From NCBI RefSeq assembly GCF_001297705.1, contig NZ_LIRF01000004.1, positions 248,001-312,000 on the forward strand: a stretch of DNA of 64,000 nt, given 5' to 3'. A model generated the notes under the pieces. The model ran no database searches and was not told the DNA's origin. It saw nothing but the letters and a program-made list of their open reading frames with translations. This DNA comes from Chryseobacterium sp. ERMR1:04. GTDB lineage: Bacteria; Bacteroidota; Bacteroidia; Flavobacteriales; Weeksellaceae. Positions 42,508-50,379 of this stretch are shown piece by piece. The stretch's first letter is position 1. Each line of letters begins with the position of its first letter. The translations under genes were made by a program, and so were the position numbers.

Positions 42508-42575
42508 ATCATTTTATTTTACCTCACAAATTTCCAAATAATTCTTTGCAGAAAAAATCCGAATCTTGCGGAATT

Positions 42576-43430
42576 TTAGTCTTTGTTGATGTGGTAATAC
42601 GCAAGCATTTTGTAATATAACTTAGCTGCCAAGAATGCACTTGGTTTTGCATAAGGAGAATCCATTAATTCTACGATATCAAATGCTACAACGTTACATT
42701 TTTCAAATACTTTTCTTAATAATTCCAGTGTTGGATACCACTGTAAACCACCTGGCTCAGGAGTTCCTGTTGATGGAGCGATAGATGGATCAAAAGCATC
42801 CAAATCAATAGTGATATAAACGTTTCCTGAAACTTTTTCTAATACGTCATTCACCCAATTTTTATTGTTGGCAATTTCATGAGCGAAAAACACTCTTCCT
42901 TCCGGTAAATATTCAACTTCTTCCGCATCCATAGAACGGATTCCCACTTGCACTAAATTATGCTTTTGGTTGGCTTCAAAAACCGCACAAGCATGATTAG
43001 AAGTAGAACCATGGAATTCAGGACGTAGATCTGTGTGAGCATCTAACTGAAGTACAGTCAGGTTTTCATATTTTTCACCCACCGCACGGATTGAACCGAT
43101 AGAAACAGAATGCTCACCTCCGAAAAGGGTAAATAATTTGTCATCATTCTGTAAAAGCTCTTTTGTTTTTTGATAAACAGCTTCTGTCATTGCTTCAGGT
43201 GAAGATTTTTCTGTAATTTCTCCAGCTAAATAAACACCTTCCAAATAAGGTTCAGTTCCTGTTTCAATGTCATAAAGCTCCATGTTCTCAGAAGCATCAA
43301 GGAACAATTCAGGACCTTTGTCTGCCCCTTTTCCCCAAGTTGAAGTTCCGTCATAAGGAACCGTTACCAATACTACTTTTGAACTTTCTAACGATGCGTT
43401 TTCTTCAGGAATTCCTGCGTATGTTTTCAT
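42576..43430 (-). CDS. speB: Agmatinase
   Basis: The 284-residue ureohydrolase converts agmatine to putrescine and urea. The manganese motifs GGEHS (about 101-105), DAHTDLRPEFHG and DLDAFDPSIAPSTGTPEPGG are present. It pairs with the arginine decarboxylase at 44416-45807 to form the arginine-to-putrescine route, with a HAD gene on the other strand in between. A TATCTTTG box lies 29 bp upstream of the start. Confidence 0.92.
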   Translation of the reverse strand: MKTYAGIPEENASLESSKVVLVTVPYDGTSTWGKGADKGPELFLDASENMELYDIETGTEPYLEGVYLAGEITEKSSPEAMTEAVYQKTKELLQNDDKLFTLFGGEHSVSIGSIRAVGEKYENLTVLQLDAHTDLRPEFHGSTSNHACAVFEANQKHNLVQVGIRSMDAEEVEYLPEGRVFFAHEIANNKNWVNDVLEKVSGNVYITIDLDAFDPSIAPSTGTPEPGGLQWYPTLELLRKVFEKCNVVAFDIVELMDSPYAKPSAFLAAKLYYKMLAYYHINKD

Positions 43431-43459
43431 GTTTTATTGAAAAATTTAAATGATTGCTG

Positions 43460-43467
43460 CAAAGATA
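43460..43467 (-). promoter_or_regulatory. -7 promoter box of speB
   Basis: TATCTTTG on the minus strand, 29 bp before the ATG; no clear -33 TTG. Confidence 0.45.
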
Positions 43468-43602
43468 CAAAGAAGTTGGGAAAAGTAAATAGGAGCCGAA
43501 AGTTTCATAAAAAGATAAAAACGAAAGTCCACTCTTAAACTTCCTCCTTCACTCTTCAGACTTCCATTCAAAATCATTATATTTATAAAAAAAATTCAAA
43601 AT

Positions 43603-44262
43603 ATGTCTTTAAAAGCTGTTCTTTTCGATATGGATGGGGTAATTGTAGATACTGAACCTTTACATAGAAAAGCTTATTTCAAAACATTCAACGAATTGGG
43701 AATTGACGTTTCAGAAGATCTATACACTTCTTTTACCGGAGCTTCTACTAAAAGAGTTTGTGAAATACTAATCAATCAATTTAATTTAAGTCAGACTTAC
43801 GAAGAAATCGCAAAGACAAAAAGAGATTATTTCAAAGAATATTTTTATAATGATGAAGAATTTGATTTGATTCCAGGCGTAAAACAATTGATCGAACATT
43901 ATTATGAAAACAGAATTACCTTAATTCTGGCTTCGTCTGCAACGATGAACACCATTAATATGGTATTTGAAAAATTCGAATTGGATAAATATTTCAGTGG
44001 AAAAATAAGTGGTGCCGATTTAAAGGAATCAAAACCTCATCCAGAAGTTTTCCTTTTAGCTGCAGAAATGGCTCCTGAATCTGTTGAAAACTGTATGGTT
44101 ATTGAAGATTCTACTAATGGAATTCTGGCTTCTCACAGAGCTAATATTTTCTGTGCAGCGTACAGAAGCCCACATTCTAAAAATCAGGATTATACCTTGG
44201 CAAATATTGTAGTTGCAGATTATGTGGAACTTGAACTGGATAAAATATCAAAATATTTTTAA
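43603..44262 (+). CDS. HAD-superfamily phosphatase (beta-phosphoglucomutase-like)
   Basis: The 219-residue protein has motif I FDMDGVIVDTEP (near residue 10), a helical cap, motif II (LASSAT), motif III Lys (KESKPHPEVF) and the acid motif VIEDSTNG. This is the HAD group with hydrolytic phosphatase or mutase activity; the substrate is unknown. It is on the opposite strand between the two polyamine genes. Confidence 0.9.
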   Translation: MSLKAVLFDMDGVIVDTEPLHRKAYFKTFNELGIDVSEDLYTSFTGASTKRVCEILINQFNLSQTYEEIAKTKRDYFKEYFYNDEEFDLIPGVKQLIEHYYENRITLILASSATMNTINMVFEKFELDKYFSGKISGADLKESKPHPEVFLLAAEMAPESVENCMVIEDSTNGILASHRANIFCAAYRSPHSKNQDYTLANIVVADYVELELDKISKYF

Positions 44263-44267
44263 AGAAA

Positions 44268-44292
44268 AACAGCCATCAAATTGATGGCTGTT
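44268..44292 (+). terminator. Terminator of the HAD gene
   Basis: A 12-bp stem AACAGCCATCAA / TTGATGGCTGTT with a minimal loop, followed by a weak T stretch. Confidence 0.6.
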
Positions 44293-44309
44293 CTATATAT
44301 CTTAAAACG

Positions 44310-44372
44310 TTTTGGCTAAAGCCAAATGATTGTTTTTCATTTATAAACGGATTAAAACCCGTTCCTATTGAT
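44310..44372. repeat. Double-hairpin REP-like element, copy 2
   Basis: TTTTGGCTAAAGCCAA near the start and ACGGATTAAAACCCGT near the end, the second arm with one mismatch. Order and orientation are reversed relative to copy 1. Confidence 0.65.
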
Positions 44373-44411
44373 GAGATTGCTTCGTCGCTTCGCTTCGCTT
44401 CTCGCAATGAC
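44373..44411. repeat. Dispersed repeat GAGATTGCTTCGTCG...GCAATGAC, copy 3
   Basis: Identical in plan to copies 1 and 2, but with one extra CGCTT unit in the middle. It abuts the REP-like element and the speA stop. Confidence 0.65.
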
Positions 44412-44415
44412 TTTA

Positions 44416-45807
44416 TTAATATCCTAACAATTTTAAAACATCTTCCGGTTCCTGTTTCTCACGGAAAATTTCATATTGGAAATCTCCATTTTCATCTTTC
44501 TGGATCAAAATATGTCTTGGCTGAGGCATTAAACAGTGGTGAACACCACCATAACCACCAATTGTTTCCTGATATGCTCCGGTATGGAAGAAACCAATGT
44601 ACAAAGGTTTTGTATCACTGAAAACAGGTAGGTAAATCGCATTGGTATGCTGTTCAGAGTTATAATAATCATCTGAGTCACAAGTTAATCCACCTAAAAA
44701 TACTCTTTCATAGGTATCATCCCAACGGTTCAACGGAAGCATGATAAAGTGTCTTGAGATTGCCCAAGTATCAGGAAGAGTTGTCATGAAAGATGAATCA
44801 ATCATATTCCATTTTTCTCTGTCGTTCTGACGTTTTTGAGAAATAATTTTATAAATATTCGCTCCACTTTCTCCAACGGTAAAGCTTCCGAATTCAGTAT
44901 AGATGTTAGGTTCTTCTACTCCTTCTTCTTCACAGAATTTTTTAATCTGAGAAACGATTTCTTCAACCATATATTGATAATCGTAATCAAACTGTAACGA
45001 AGTTTTGATTGGGAAACCTCCACCAATATTTAAAGAGTTTACTTCAGGAGCAATTTTCTTCAAACGTGCGTATACACGAAGACATTTATACAATTCATTC
45101 CAATAATATGCCGTGTCTTTGATCCCTGTATTAATGAAGAAGTGAAGCATTTTCAATCTTGCATTCGGGTGTTCAGCAATTTTTTGGCTGTAGTAAGGAA
45201 TAATGTCTTTGTATCCGATCCCTAATCGTGAAGTATAAAATTCAAACTTAGGCTCTTCCTCAGAAGCAATTCTGATTCCGATATCGAAGGTTGTATCGAT
45301 GCTCTCAGTAAGCTTATCCAGCTCACGGTAATTATCCAAGATCGGCGTGATATTTTCAAAACCGCTGTTGATCATATCTGAAATTTTCGCCAGATAATCA
45401 TCAGTTTTAAAACCGTTACAGATTACTTCAATATTTTTATCTACCTTTCCTTTTTTATAAAGAGCTTTTACGATATCCATGTCATACGCAGAAGAAGTTT
45501 CCATAGAAATATCATTCTTCAACGCCTCTTCAATCACAAAATTGAAATGACTGGATTTTGTACAGTAGCAATATCTGTAGTTTTTCTTATATTCGGTTTT
45601 CTCAAAGGCTTCTTTGAACCAGCTTTTTGCTTTCTGAATATTTTGAGAAATCTTCGGGAGGTAACTTACCTTTAAAGGCGTTCCAAACTTTTCAACAACT
45701 TCCATTAAAGGAATATCGTGAAACAACAAATTGTTCTCAGATACATTAAATTCTTCCGTAGGAAAATACAATGTCTGATCAATAAGTTCCGAGTATTTTA
45801 TTTTCAT
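44416..45807 (-). CDS. speA: Arginine decarboxylase (PLP, alanine-racemase fold)
   Basis: The 463-residue protein is a fold-III PLP decarboxylase: the PLP Lys in YRYCYCTKSSHFNFV (about residue 66), the glycine-rich phosphate loop (LNIGGGFPIKTS), and the CDSDDYYN motif near the C-terminus with the reactive Cys. It would decarboxylate arginine to agmatine for putrescine and spermidine. Assignment to arginine rather than a related amino acid rests on the nearby speB and on the family length seen in flavobacteria. Confidence 0.85.
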   Translation of the reverse strand: MKIKYSELIDQTLYFPTEEFNVSENNLLFHDIPLMEVVEKFGTPLKVSYLPKISQNIQKAKSWFKEAFEKTEYKKNYRYCYCTKSSHFNFVIEEALKNDISMETSSAYDMDIVKALYKKGKVDKNIEVICNGFKTDDYLAKISDMINSGFENITPILDNYRELDKLTESIDTTFDIGIRIASEEEPKFEFYTSRLGIGYKDIIPYYSQKIAEHPNARLKMLHFFINTGIKDTAYYWNELYKCLRVYARLKKIAPEVNSLNIGGGFPIKTSLQFDYDYQYMVEEIVSQIKKFCEEEGVEEPNIYTEFGSFTVGESGANIYKIISQKRQNDREKWNMIDSSFMTTLPDTWAISRHFIMLPLNRWDDTYERVFLGGLTCDSDDYYNSEQHTNAIYLPVFSDTKPLYIGFFHTGAYQETIGGYGGVHHCLMPQPRHILIQKDENGDFQYEIFREKQEPEDVLKLLGY

Positions 45808-45916
45808 TTTTTGACAAGTGAATTAAGAATGCAAAATTGCTAAAAAAGTTTGATTTTTATATGTTAAAATTATTATAAATTTCAAGCAATTTTCAATCGA
45901 AATCTGAATATGATTA

Positions 45917-46792
45917 TCAATACATAAACTTACTAATATATTCTTCTCTCTTATTCTCAGAAATACCTAACACTTGTTGAATATAAATATCAGTTGAACC
46001 ATATTTTTTATTAATTTCATCAAAAGAAGCATCCAGATAATTCCTTTCAATCCAGCTCAGTTTTTCCAACACTTTCAAATCCATTTTAGGATAAATAAAA
46101 TGTAAGGTATTGGCAAGCTTAAGCCTTTTTTCAACCAATCGTTTTCTGTAATTATTAGACAGCAGATAATTGTTATAAATGGTTTCTTTATCAAATCTTA
46201 GAACACTCATAATAAGCGCTGTAACAATCCCTGTACGGTCTTTTCCTGCGGTACAGTGGTATAAAATAGGTTGGTTAGATTCTAAAATTTCAGTAATTAT
46301 TTTCTTAATGGTTTCAGGATTTTCTGTTACATAATCACGATAAAAATCTACCATTCTCTTATCTGCATCAGAAGCATTTACCTTTCCTTTTAAAACCAAT
46401 TTTTTAGCCTGAGATAATTGATCACCCTGGTCATCAAAAGCAGAATACTTTTTATAGATGATATTTTCAGGAAGATGATCCGGCTTTTTGGAGATTTCTT
46501 TCTCATTTCTGAGATCAATAATTTCTTTAATACCTAGTTTTTCAAATTCTTTAAAAGAACTGTTTTTAAGATGATAAAGATCTCCGCTTCGGTAAAACGT
46601 CCCTTCTTTTAACGTTTTTCCTTCAGTATTTTTCAGGCTTCCTAACGTTCGAAAGTTGTTTACTTTCTTTATTCTAATATCATCTCCAATTTTTGCATTA
46701 CCATATTCGGGCGCAGTAAAGTTTTGTGTCTTACAGGAAAAAACACAAGAAATCACAATAATTAGAAATGATATTTTTATTAATTTTCTCAA
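45917..46792 (-). CDS. Tyrosine-phosphatase-family lipoprotein
   Basis: The 291-residue protein has a lipoprotein-like signal (candidate Cys16 or Cys20) and the dual-specificity phosphatase loop HCTAGKDRTG (HCxxGxxR). An upstream block (IKEIIDLRNEKEISKKPD) fits the PF13350-type tyrosine phosphatase family. It is probably envelope-located and acts on phosphotyrosine or phosphoinositide-like substrates. Its start overlaps the stop of the thiamine pyrophosphokinase gene by 4 bp. Confidence 0.85.
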   Translation of the reverse strand: MRKLIKISFLIIVISCVFSCKTQNFTAPEYGNAKIGDDIRIKKVNNFRTLGSLKNTEGKTLKEGTFYRSGDLYHLKNSSFKEFEKLGIKEIIDLRNEKEISKKPDHLPENIIYKKYSAFDDQGDQLSQAKKLVLKGKVNASDADKRMVDFYRDYVTENPETIKKIITEILESNQPILYHCTAGKDRTGIVTALIMSVLRFDKETIYNNYLLSNNYRKRLVEKRLKLANTLHFIYPKMDLKVLEKLSWIERNYLDASFDEINKKYGSTDIYIQQVLGISENKREEYISKFMY

Positions 46793-47436
46793 TATATTTT
46801 TGGGTATTCTATTTCATTTATGCCCACAAAAAACAACAGATCTCCAGATTCATACTGAATAGAAACCTCATCTTCCACTGCAAAATTACGGGTCCCGATT
46901 CTTGATATTATGCTTAAACTTCCATTGGTTAATGGCCAATTCAGTCCTTTTGTCGTAATATTTTCAACGGAAGGAAACGGATACAGAGAAATCATTTTGT
47001 TTTTAATATTCTTCAGCGTGAAATTTTTCGGAACAAAATAATATTCAGAAAAAGCATCATAAAATTTGATGTTCAATTGATCTTTAAAATGATAAGCCAC
47101 CGTAATATTTCCTAAAAAATGATCCTGTTCTCCTCCACTTCCTCCTAAAACATCCACATCGTGAAAGCCTTTTTCCAGAATAATTTCTAACGCTTTATGA
47201 AAATCTGTTTTATCCTGATCCAGCGTAAGAATAAATTTATCCTGATAAACATTTTCATCCGACCCAATATGTGAATCAAAATCACCTGAAATAAAATCCA
47301 GTTGATCTAAAGGAAAACCTTGTCTTTTCAAATAATGAAAAGCACCGTCTGTACAGGCAATTAAACCATAATCATCTAAACCCGGAAAAGATTCGGGCGC
47401 ATCTCCATTGATAAAAAGCAGTACTTTATCTTTCAT
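46789..47436 (-). CDS. thiN: Thiamine pyrophosphokinase
   Basis: The 215-residue protein (start ATG 47436, MKDKVLLFINGDAPES) transfers pyrophosphate from ATP to thiamine, making thiamine diphosphate. Family motifs are GDFDSH (about 57-62), TLDQDKTDFHKALE and GGSGGEQDHFLGN. It overlaps the adenosyltransferase stop by 11 bp; an alternative start is 47463. It lies in an operon with the phosphatase gene. Confidence 0.88.
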   Translation of the reverse strand: MKDKVLLFINGDAPESFPGLDDYGLIACTDGAFHYLKRQGFPLDQLDFISGDFDSHIGSDENVYQDKFILTLDQDKTDFHKALEIILEKGFHDVDVLGGSGGEQDHFLGNITVAYHFKDQLNIKFYDAFSEYYFVPKNFTLKNIKNKMISLYPFPSVENITTKGLNWPLTNGSLSIISRIGTRNFAVEDEVSIQYESGDLLFFVGINEIEYPKIY

Positions 47437-47995
47437 TCGGGTTCCAGTATTCTTCCGGTTCATTATTCAGTTTTGAAACATACCTTGCCAATACAAAAAG
47501 ATAATCTGAGAGTCTGTTTAGATATTTAATCAATTCAGGACGCACTTCTTCAGATTCATTTAAGAATACCAGAGAACGTTCTGCTCTTCTGCAAATTGTT
47601 CTTGCTGCATGTAAAAATGTAGCCGATTTTCCGCCACCCGGAAGGATAAAATATTGTAGAGGCTCTAGTTCTTCACCAAAAGCATCCATCCAATGTTCTA
47701 ATTCTTCAATTTCTGTGTCAGAAATAATTAGTGGTAGACGAGATTTCCCATTCGCCAACATCAATTTATCCACCGGCGTTGCCGCTTCTGAACCTACCGT
47801 AAACAAGTCAAACTGAATTTTTTTCAATTGCTTCAACACTTCTTCATCTTCAATATGACTTTTCGTAATCCCTATAAACGAGTTCAATTCATCAATATTT
47901 CCGTAACTGTCAACTCTTGCACTGGCTTTTGAAACTCTCGTTCCACCGTACAAGGCAGTTTGCCCTTTATCTCCTGTTTTCGTGTAAATTTTCAT
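47426..47995 (-). CDS. Cob(I)alamin adenosyltransferase (PduO type)
   Basis: The 189-residue protein (start ATG 47995, MKIYTKTGDKGQTALYGG) has the ATP-binding N-terminus typical of PduO-type enzymes (TGDKG, GTRVSKASARVDSYG) and the later block CRRAERSL with NRLSDYLFVLARY. It adenosylates cob(I)alamin to coenzyme B12. It is first in an operon with thiN and the phosphatase gene. Confidence 0.93.
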   Translation of the reverse strand: MKIYTKTGDKGQTALYGGTRVSKASARVDSYGNIDELNSFIGITKSHIEDEEVLKQLKKIQFDLFTVGSEAATPVDKLMLANGKSRLPLIISDTEIEELEHWMDAFGEELEPLQYFILPGGGKSATFLHAARTICRRAERSLVFLNESEEVRPELIKYLNRLSDYLFVLARYVSKLNNEPEEYWNPNER

Positions 47996-48335
47996 AGGAC
48001 TAAAATACTTCATTTTGTACAATGTAAAAAGGAAAATGTCCTTAAATACACAAATTTCGAAACTCTTTTTTAGTAGCTATTCAACTCCATCGAACACCCA
48101 CTTTTTATTTTAAGCCTGTTAAAACTAAGTGAAAAATTAAACCGCAAAAGAAACAAAAGCTATTATTGAATTATTTAAAGTTTAATTATTTTGAAAACAA
48201 AGCTCGCAAAAGAATAAAAATCACAGATTTTTAAAAACTTATGTGGTTTTATTTTGCGTTTTAATGATAAACTTAAAATACTAATGTGTTAATCTTTTGT
48301 GGTTAAAATAAAAAGTTTAAACAAAATCAATATTA

Positions 48336-48411
48336 TTTGAAGCTGTTTCCCGCTTTCCATTACAATCTTTTTTTCAAAAAAGGATTTTCATTATAATCGG
48401 GGCTAGGGTTT
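48336..48411. repeat. Dispersed repeat, copy C (reverse orientation of copy A)
   Basis: Its reverse complement reads CCTAGCCC..., then the A/T hairpin, then GGAAAGCGGGAAACAGC, closely similar to 12321-12394. It lies in the gene-free gap 48023-48680. Confidence 0.65.
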
Positions 48412-48459
48412 TTGTCGAAGTTTATAAAGTTGTCTTTAAAATTCATTTTTAGCTTGAAA

Positions 48460-48490
48460 CAAAAAAATGACCGATTAAAAAATCGGTCAT
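48460..48490 (-). terminator. Orphan terminator
   Basis: A 10-bp stem ATGACCGATT / AATCGGTCAT with a 4-nt loop and a T7 run on the minus strand. No intact minus-strand gene lies upstream of it; only the short ORF at 48498-48575 does. Confidence 0.7.
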
Positions 48491-48497
48491 CTACAAA

Positions 48498-48575
48498 TTA
48501 TTTATCTACCTCTACATATTTTATGATCTTGTGATGTATCGGATATACAATGAACGAGAAATATTGAATGATATT
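48498..48575 (-). pseudogene. Possible C-terminal remnant of a lost gene
   Basis: A 25-codon open stretch ends YVEVDK and a stop, 8 bp before a good terminator. It has no start codon and an in-frame stop just upstream. It reads like the tail of a deleted gene, but homology cannot be checked here. Confidence 0.25.
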
Positions 48576-48642
48576 TTAGGCGTAACAAAATAAATTTTCA
48601 ATTTGAATTTCCTACTGACAAGCTGTTGTCATTACCTGGTCA

Positions 48643-48650
48643 TACCTTTG
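48643..48650 (+). promoter_or_regulatory. -7 promoter box of the DinB gene
   Basis: TACCTTTG, 30 bp before the ATG at 48681. A TTG occurs only 14 bp upstream, shorter than usual. Confidence 0.5.
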
Positions 48651-48680
48651 TATCAACAATAACAAACAAAATTAAAAATT

Positions 48681-49172
48681 ATGTCAACTACAGCAACACT
48701 TACTAAACAATTCATGTCTTCAGAACAATTACTGGAACATTGGCAAGGTCACAGAAACCTTACAAGAAGAGTAATCGAAGCTTTCCCTGAAAAAGATTTA
48801 TTTGAATTTTCAATTGGAGGAATGAGACCGTTCGCAAAATTGGCAGCTGAGTTAATTGGTATCGCAGGACCTGCTTTAAAAGGAATCATCGATAAAAACA
48901 TGGGAGCTTATACCGAAGACGGTTTCAAGCCACAAACCAAAGAAGATATTTTGAAAAAATGGGATGAAGAAACAGTAGTAATCAACCATTATTTTGCTCA
49001 AATTTCTGAAGAGCGTTTTCAGGAAACGTTTAATTTATTCGGACAATATGAATTTCCTGTTTATCAGAATATTCTATATTTCGTTGATAATGAAGTTCAC
49101 CACAGAGGTCAGGGATATACGTATTTAAGAGCGTTGGGAATTGAACCCCCTTTTTTTTGGGAGAGATTTTAG
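48681..49172 (+). CDS. DinB-family protein
   Basis: The 163-residue protein has the DinB four-helix pattern with the metal-site block NEVHHRGQGYTYLRALGIEPPFFWER at the C-terminus and an N-terminal HWQGHRNLTRRV helix. It is related in fold to the DinB protein at 22555-23052, but of a different subgroup. It converges on a WYL-domain regulator and is probably its target, a common flavobacterial arrangement (inference). Confidence 0.88.
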   Translation: MSTTATLTKQFMSSEQLLEHWQGHRNLTRRVIEAFPEKDLFEFSIGGMRPFAKLAAELIGIAGPALKGIIDKNMGAYTEDGFKPQTKEDILKKWDEETVVINHYFAQISEERFQETFNLFGQYEFPVYQNILYFVDNEVHHRGQGYTYLRALGIEPPFFWERF

Positions 49173-49246
49173 GATCATTAATGCCTTTATGGAGACTAAA
49201 ATTATTAATACAAAACAATAAAAAGGAGTCAATTATTTCTCAACAA

Positions 49247-49280
49247 AAAAGCTTTCAGGATTTCTGAAAGCTTTTCTTTT
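49247..49280. terminator. Bidirectional terminator between the DinB and WYL genes
   Basis: A 12-bp stem AAAAGCTTTCAG / CTGAAAGCTTTT with a 5-nt loop, preceded by A-run and followed by T-run. Confidence 0.8.
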
Positions 49281-49303
49281 TTTATTTAATTGGGAAGAAT
49301 ATT

Positions 49304-50254
49304 CTAAATTTTTCTTGAAATATCTGCCACTATTTTTTTGATACTGTCTTTCAAAGATTCAGGCTCCAACACTTCGGCATAATCTGCAAAGGTAATCAGC
49401 CAGCGTGGAAATCCATCTTTGATCCAATCGGTTTCAAAGATTAGCTCTACTCCATCTTCTCTTTCAATCTCTTCAATTAAGCCGTAATATTTTTTTGAAT
49501 TACTGAGATGTCCGATAATTTTTTTATCAACCAAAAGTCTGACTTTGGTTTTATTTCCGTTCGGATTTTGTCGATAATCATTAATCTGACCGTATTCCTG
49601 CAGAAAAGGATTTTCAGTTTTAATGATTTGCAAAATTCGGTCAACCCTAAACTGTCTGAAATCATTTCTCAGTGTACAAAAAGCCATAATGTACCAATAA
49701 TTGAATTCAAAGAAAACACCCACGACCTCAATAGTTCGCATAGATATTTTGGAATCTACAGTAGTGTATTCCAACGTTATCTGTTTCTTTTCTGCTATAC
49801 TCTCGAGAATAATCGGAATGATATTCCGAATGTTGTCTTCTGTTTTTGGGTGATAGTTAAAAACATCAATCTGTTTTTCAATATTCTGAATTAAATTCCT
49901 GTCAGAATATTTCAGCACAGAACGAACTTTCTCCATTGCCGTCTGATAATGATTTCCCAAACTTTGGTGTAAAAATTTCTGCATCAGCTTTTCAGCCGTA
50001 ATAAAACTCAGTACTTCTTCTTTGGTAAACATTACCGGCGGAAGTTTATAACCATCCATCAGAGAATAACCACTTCCCGCTTCCCCAACAATGGGAATCC
50101 CTGCATTTTCTAATGTTTTTACATCACGGTAAATCGTTCTTACACTTACATCAAATTTTGCAGCTAGATCTTGTGCTCTGACAATCAGTTTTGACTGTAA
50201 TTGAGTGAGAATAGCAGTAACTCTATCGAGCTTTTTTAGGTAATGATCGTTCAT
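49304..50254 (-). CDS. YafY-type HTH/WYL-domain transcriptional regulator
   Basis: The 316-residue protein has an N-terminal helix-turn-helix (LAAKFDVSVRTIYRDVKTLENAGIPI, about 27-52), followed by GSGYSLMDGYKLPP, a WYL domain (about 130-215) and a C-terminal WCX domain. WYL proteins sense nucleic-acid or nucleotide ligands and regulate stress and defence genes. An 8-bp microsatellite lies 15 bp before its start codon. Confidence 0.9.
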   Translation of the reverse strand: MNDHYLKKLDRVTAILTQLQSKLIVRAQDLAAKFDVSVRTIYRDVKTLENAGIPIVGEAGSGYSLMDGYKLPPVMFTKEEVLSFITAEKLMQKFLHQSLGNHYQTAMEKVRSVLKYSDRNLIQNIEKQIDVFNYHPKTEDNIRNIIPIILESIAEKKQITLEYTTVDSKISMRTIEVVGVFFEFNYWYIMAFCTLRNDFRQFRVDRILQIIKTENPFLQEYGQINDYRQNPNGNKTKVRLLVDKKIIGHLSNSKKYYGLIEEIEREDGVELIFETDWIKDGFPRWLITFADYAEVLEPESLKDSIKKIVADISRKI

Positions 50255-50268
50255 TGAGGTGTTGAGCG

Positions 50269-50355
50269 TTTTAGCGTTTTAGCGTTTTAGCGTTTTAGCG
50301 TTTTAGCGTTTTAGCGTTTTAGCGTTTTAGCGTTTTAGCGTTTTAGCGTTTTAGC
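50269..50355. repeat. 8-bp microsatellite (TTTTAGCG) about 10.9 copies
   Basis: 87 bp of uninterrupted TTTTAGCG units lie between the WYL regulator start (50254) and the ABC gene stop (50380), in the regulator's 5' untranslated or promoter region. Because 8 is not a multiple of 3 and TAA appears in every frame on the minus strand, it is not coding. Confidence 0.95.
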
Positions 50356-50379
50356 AAAAGTAATTCCTAATTCCTTAAA

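Noticed and set aside
50269..50355. Tandem repeat as a possible CRISPR or coding repeat
   Set aside because: The unit is only 8 bp with no spacers, and the minus-strand frames all contain stops.
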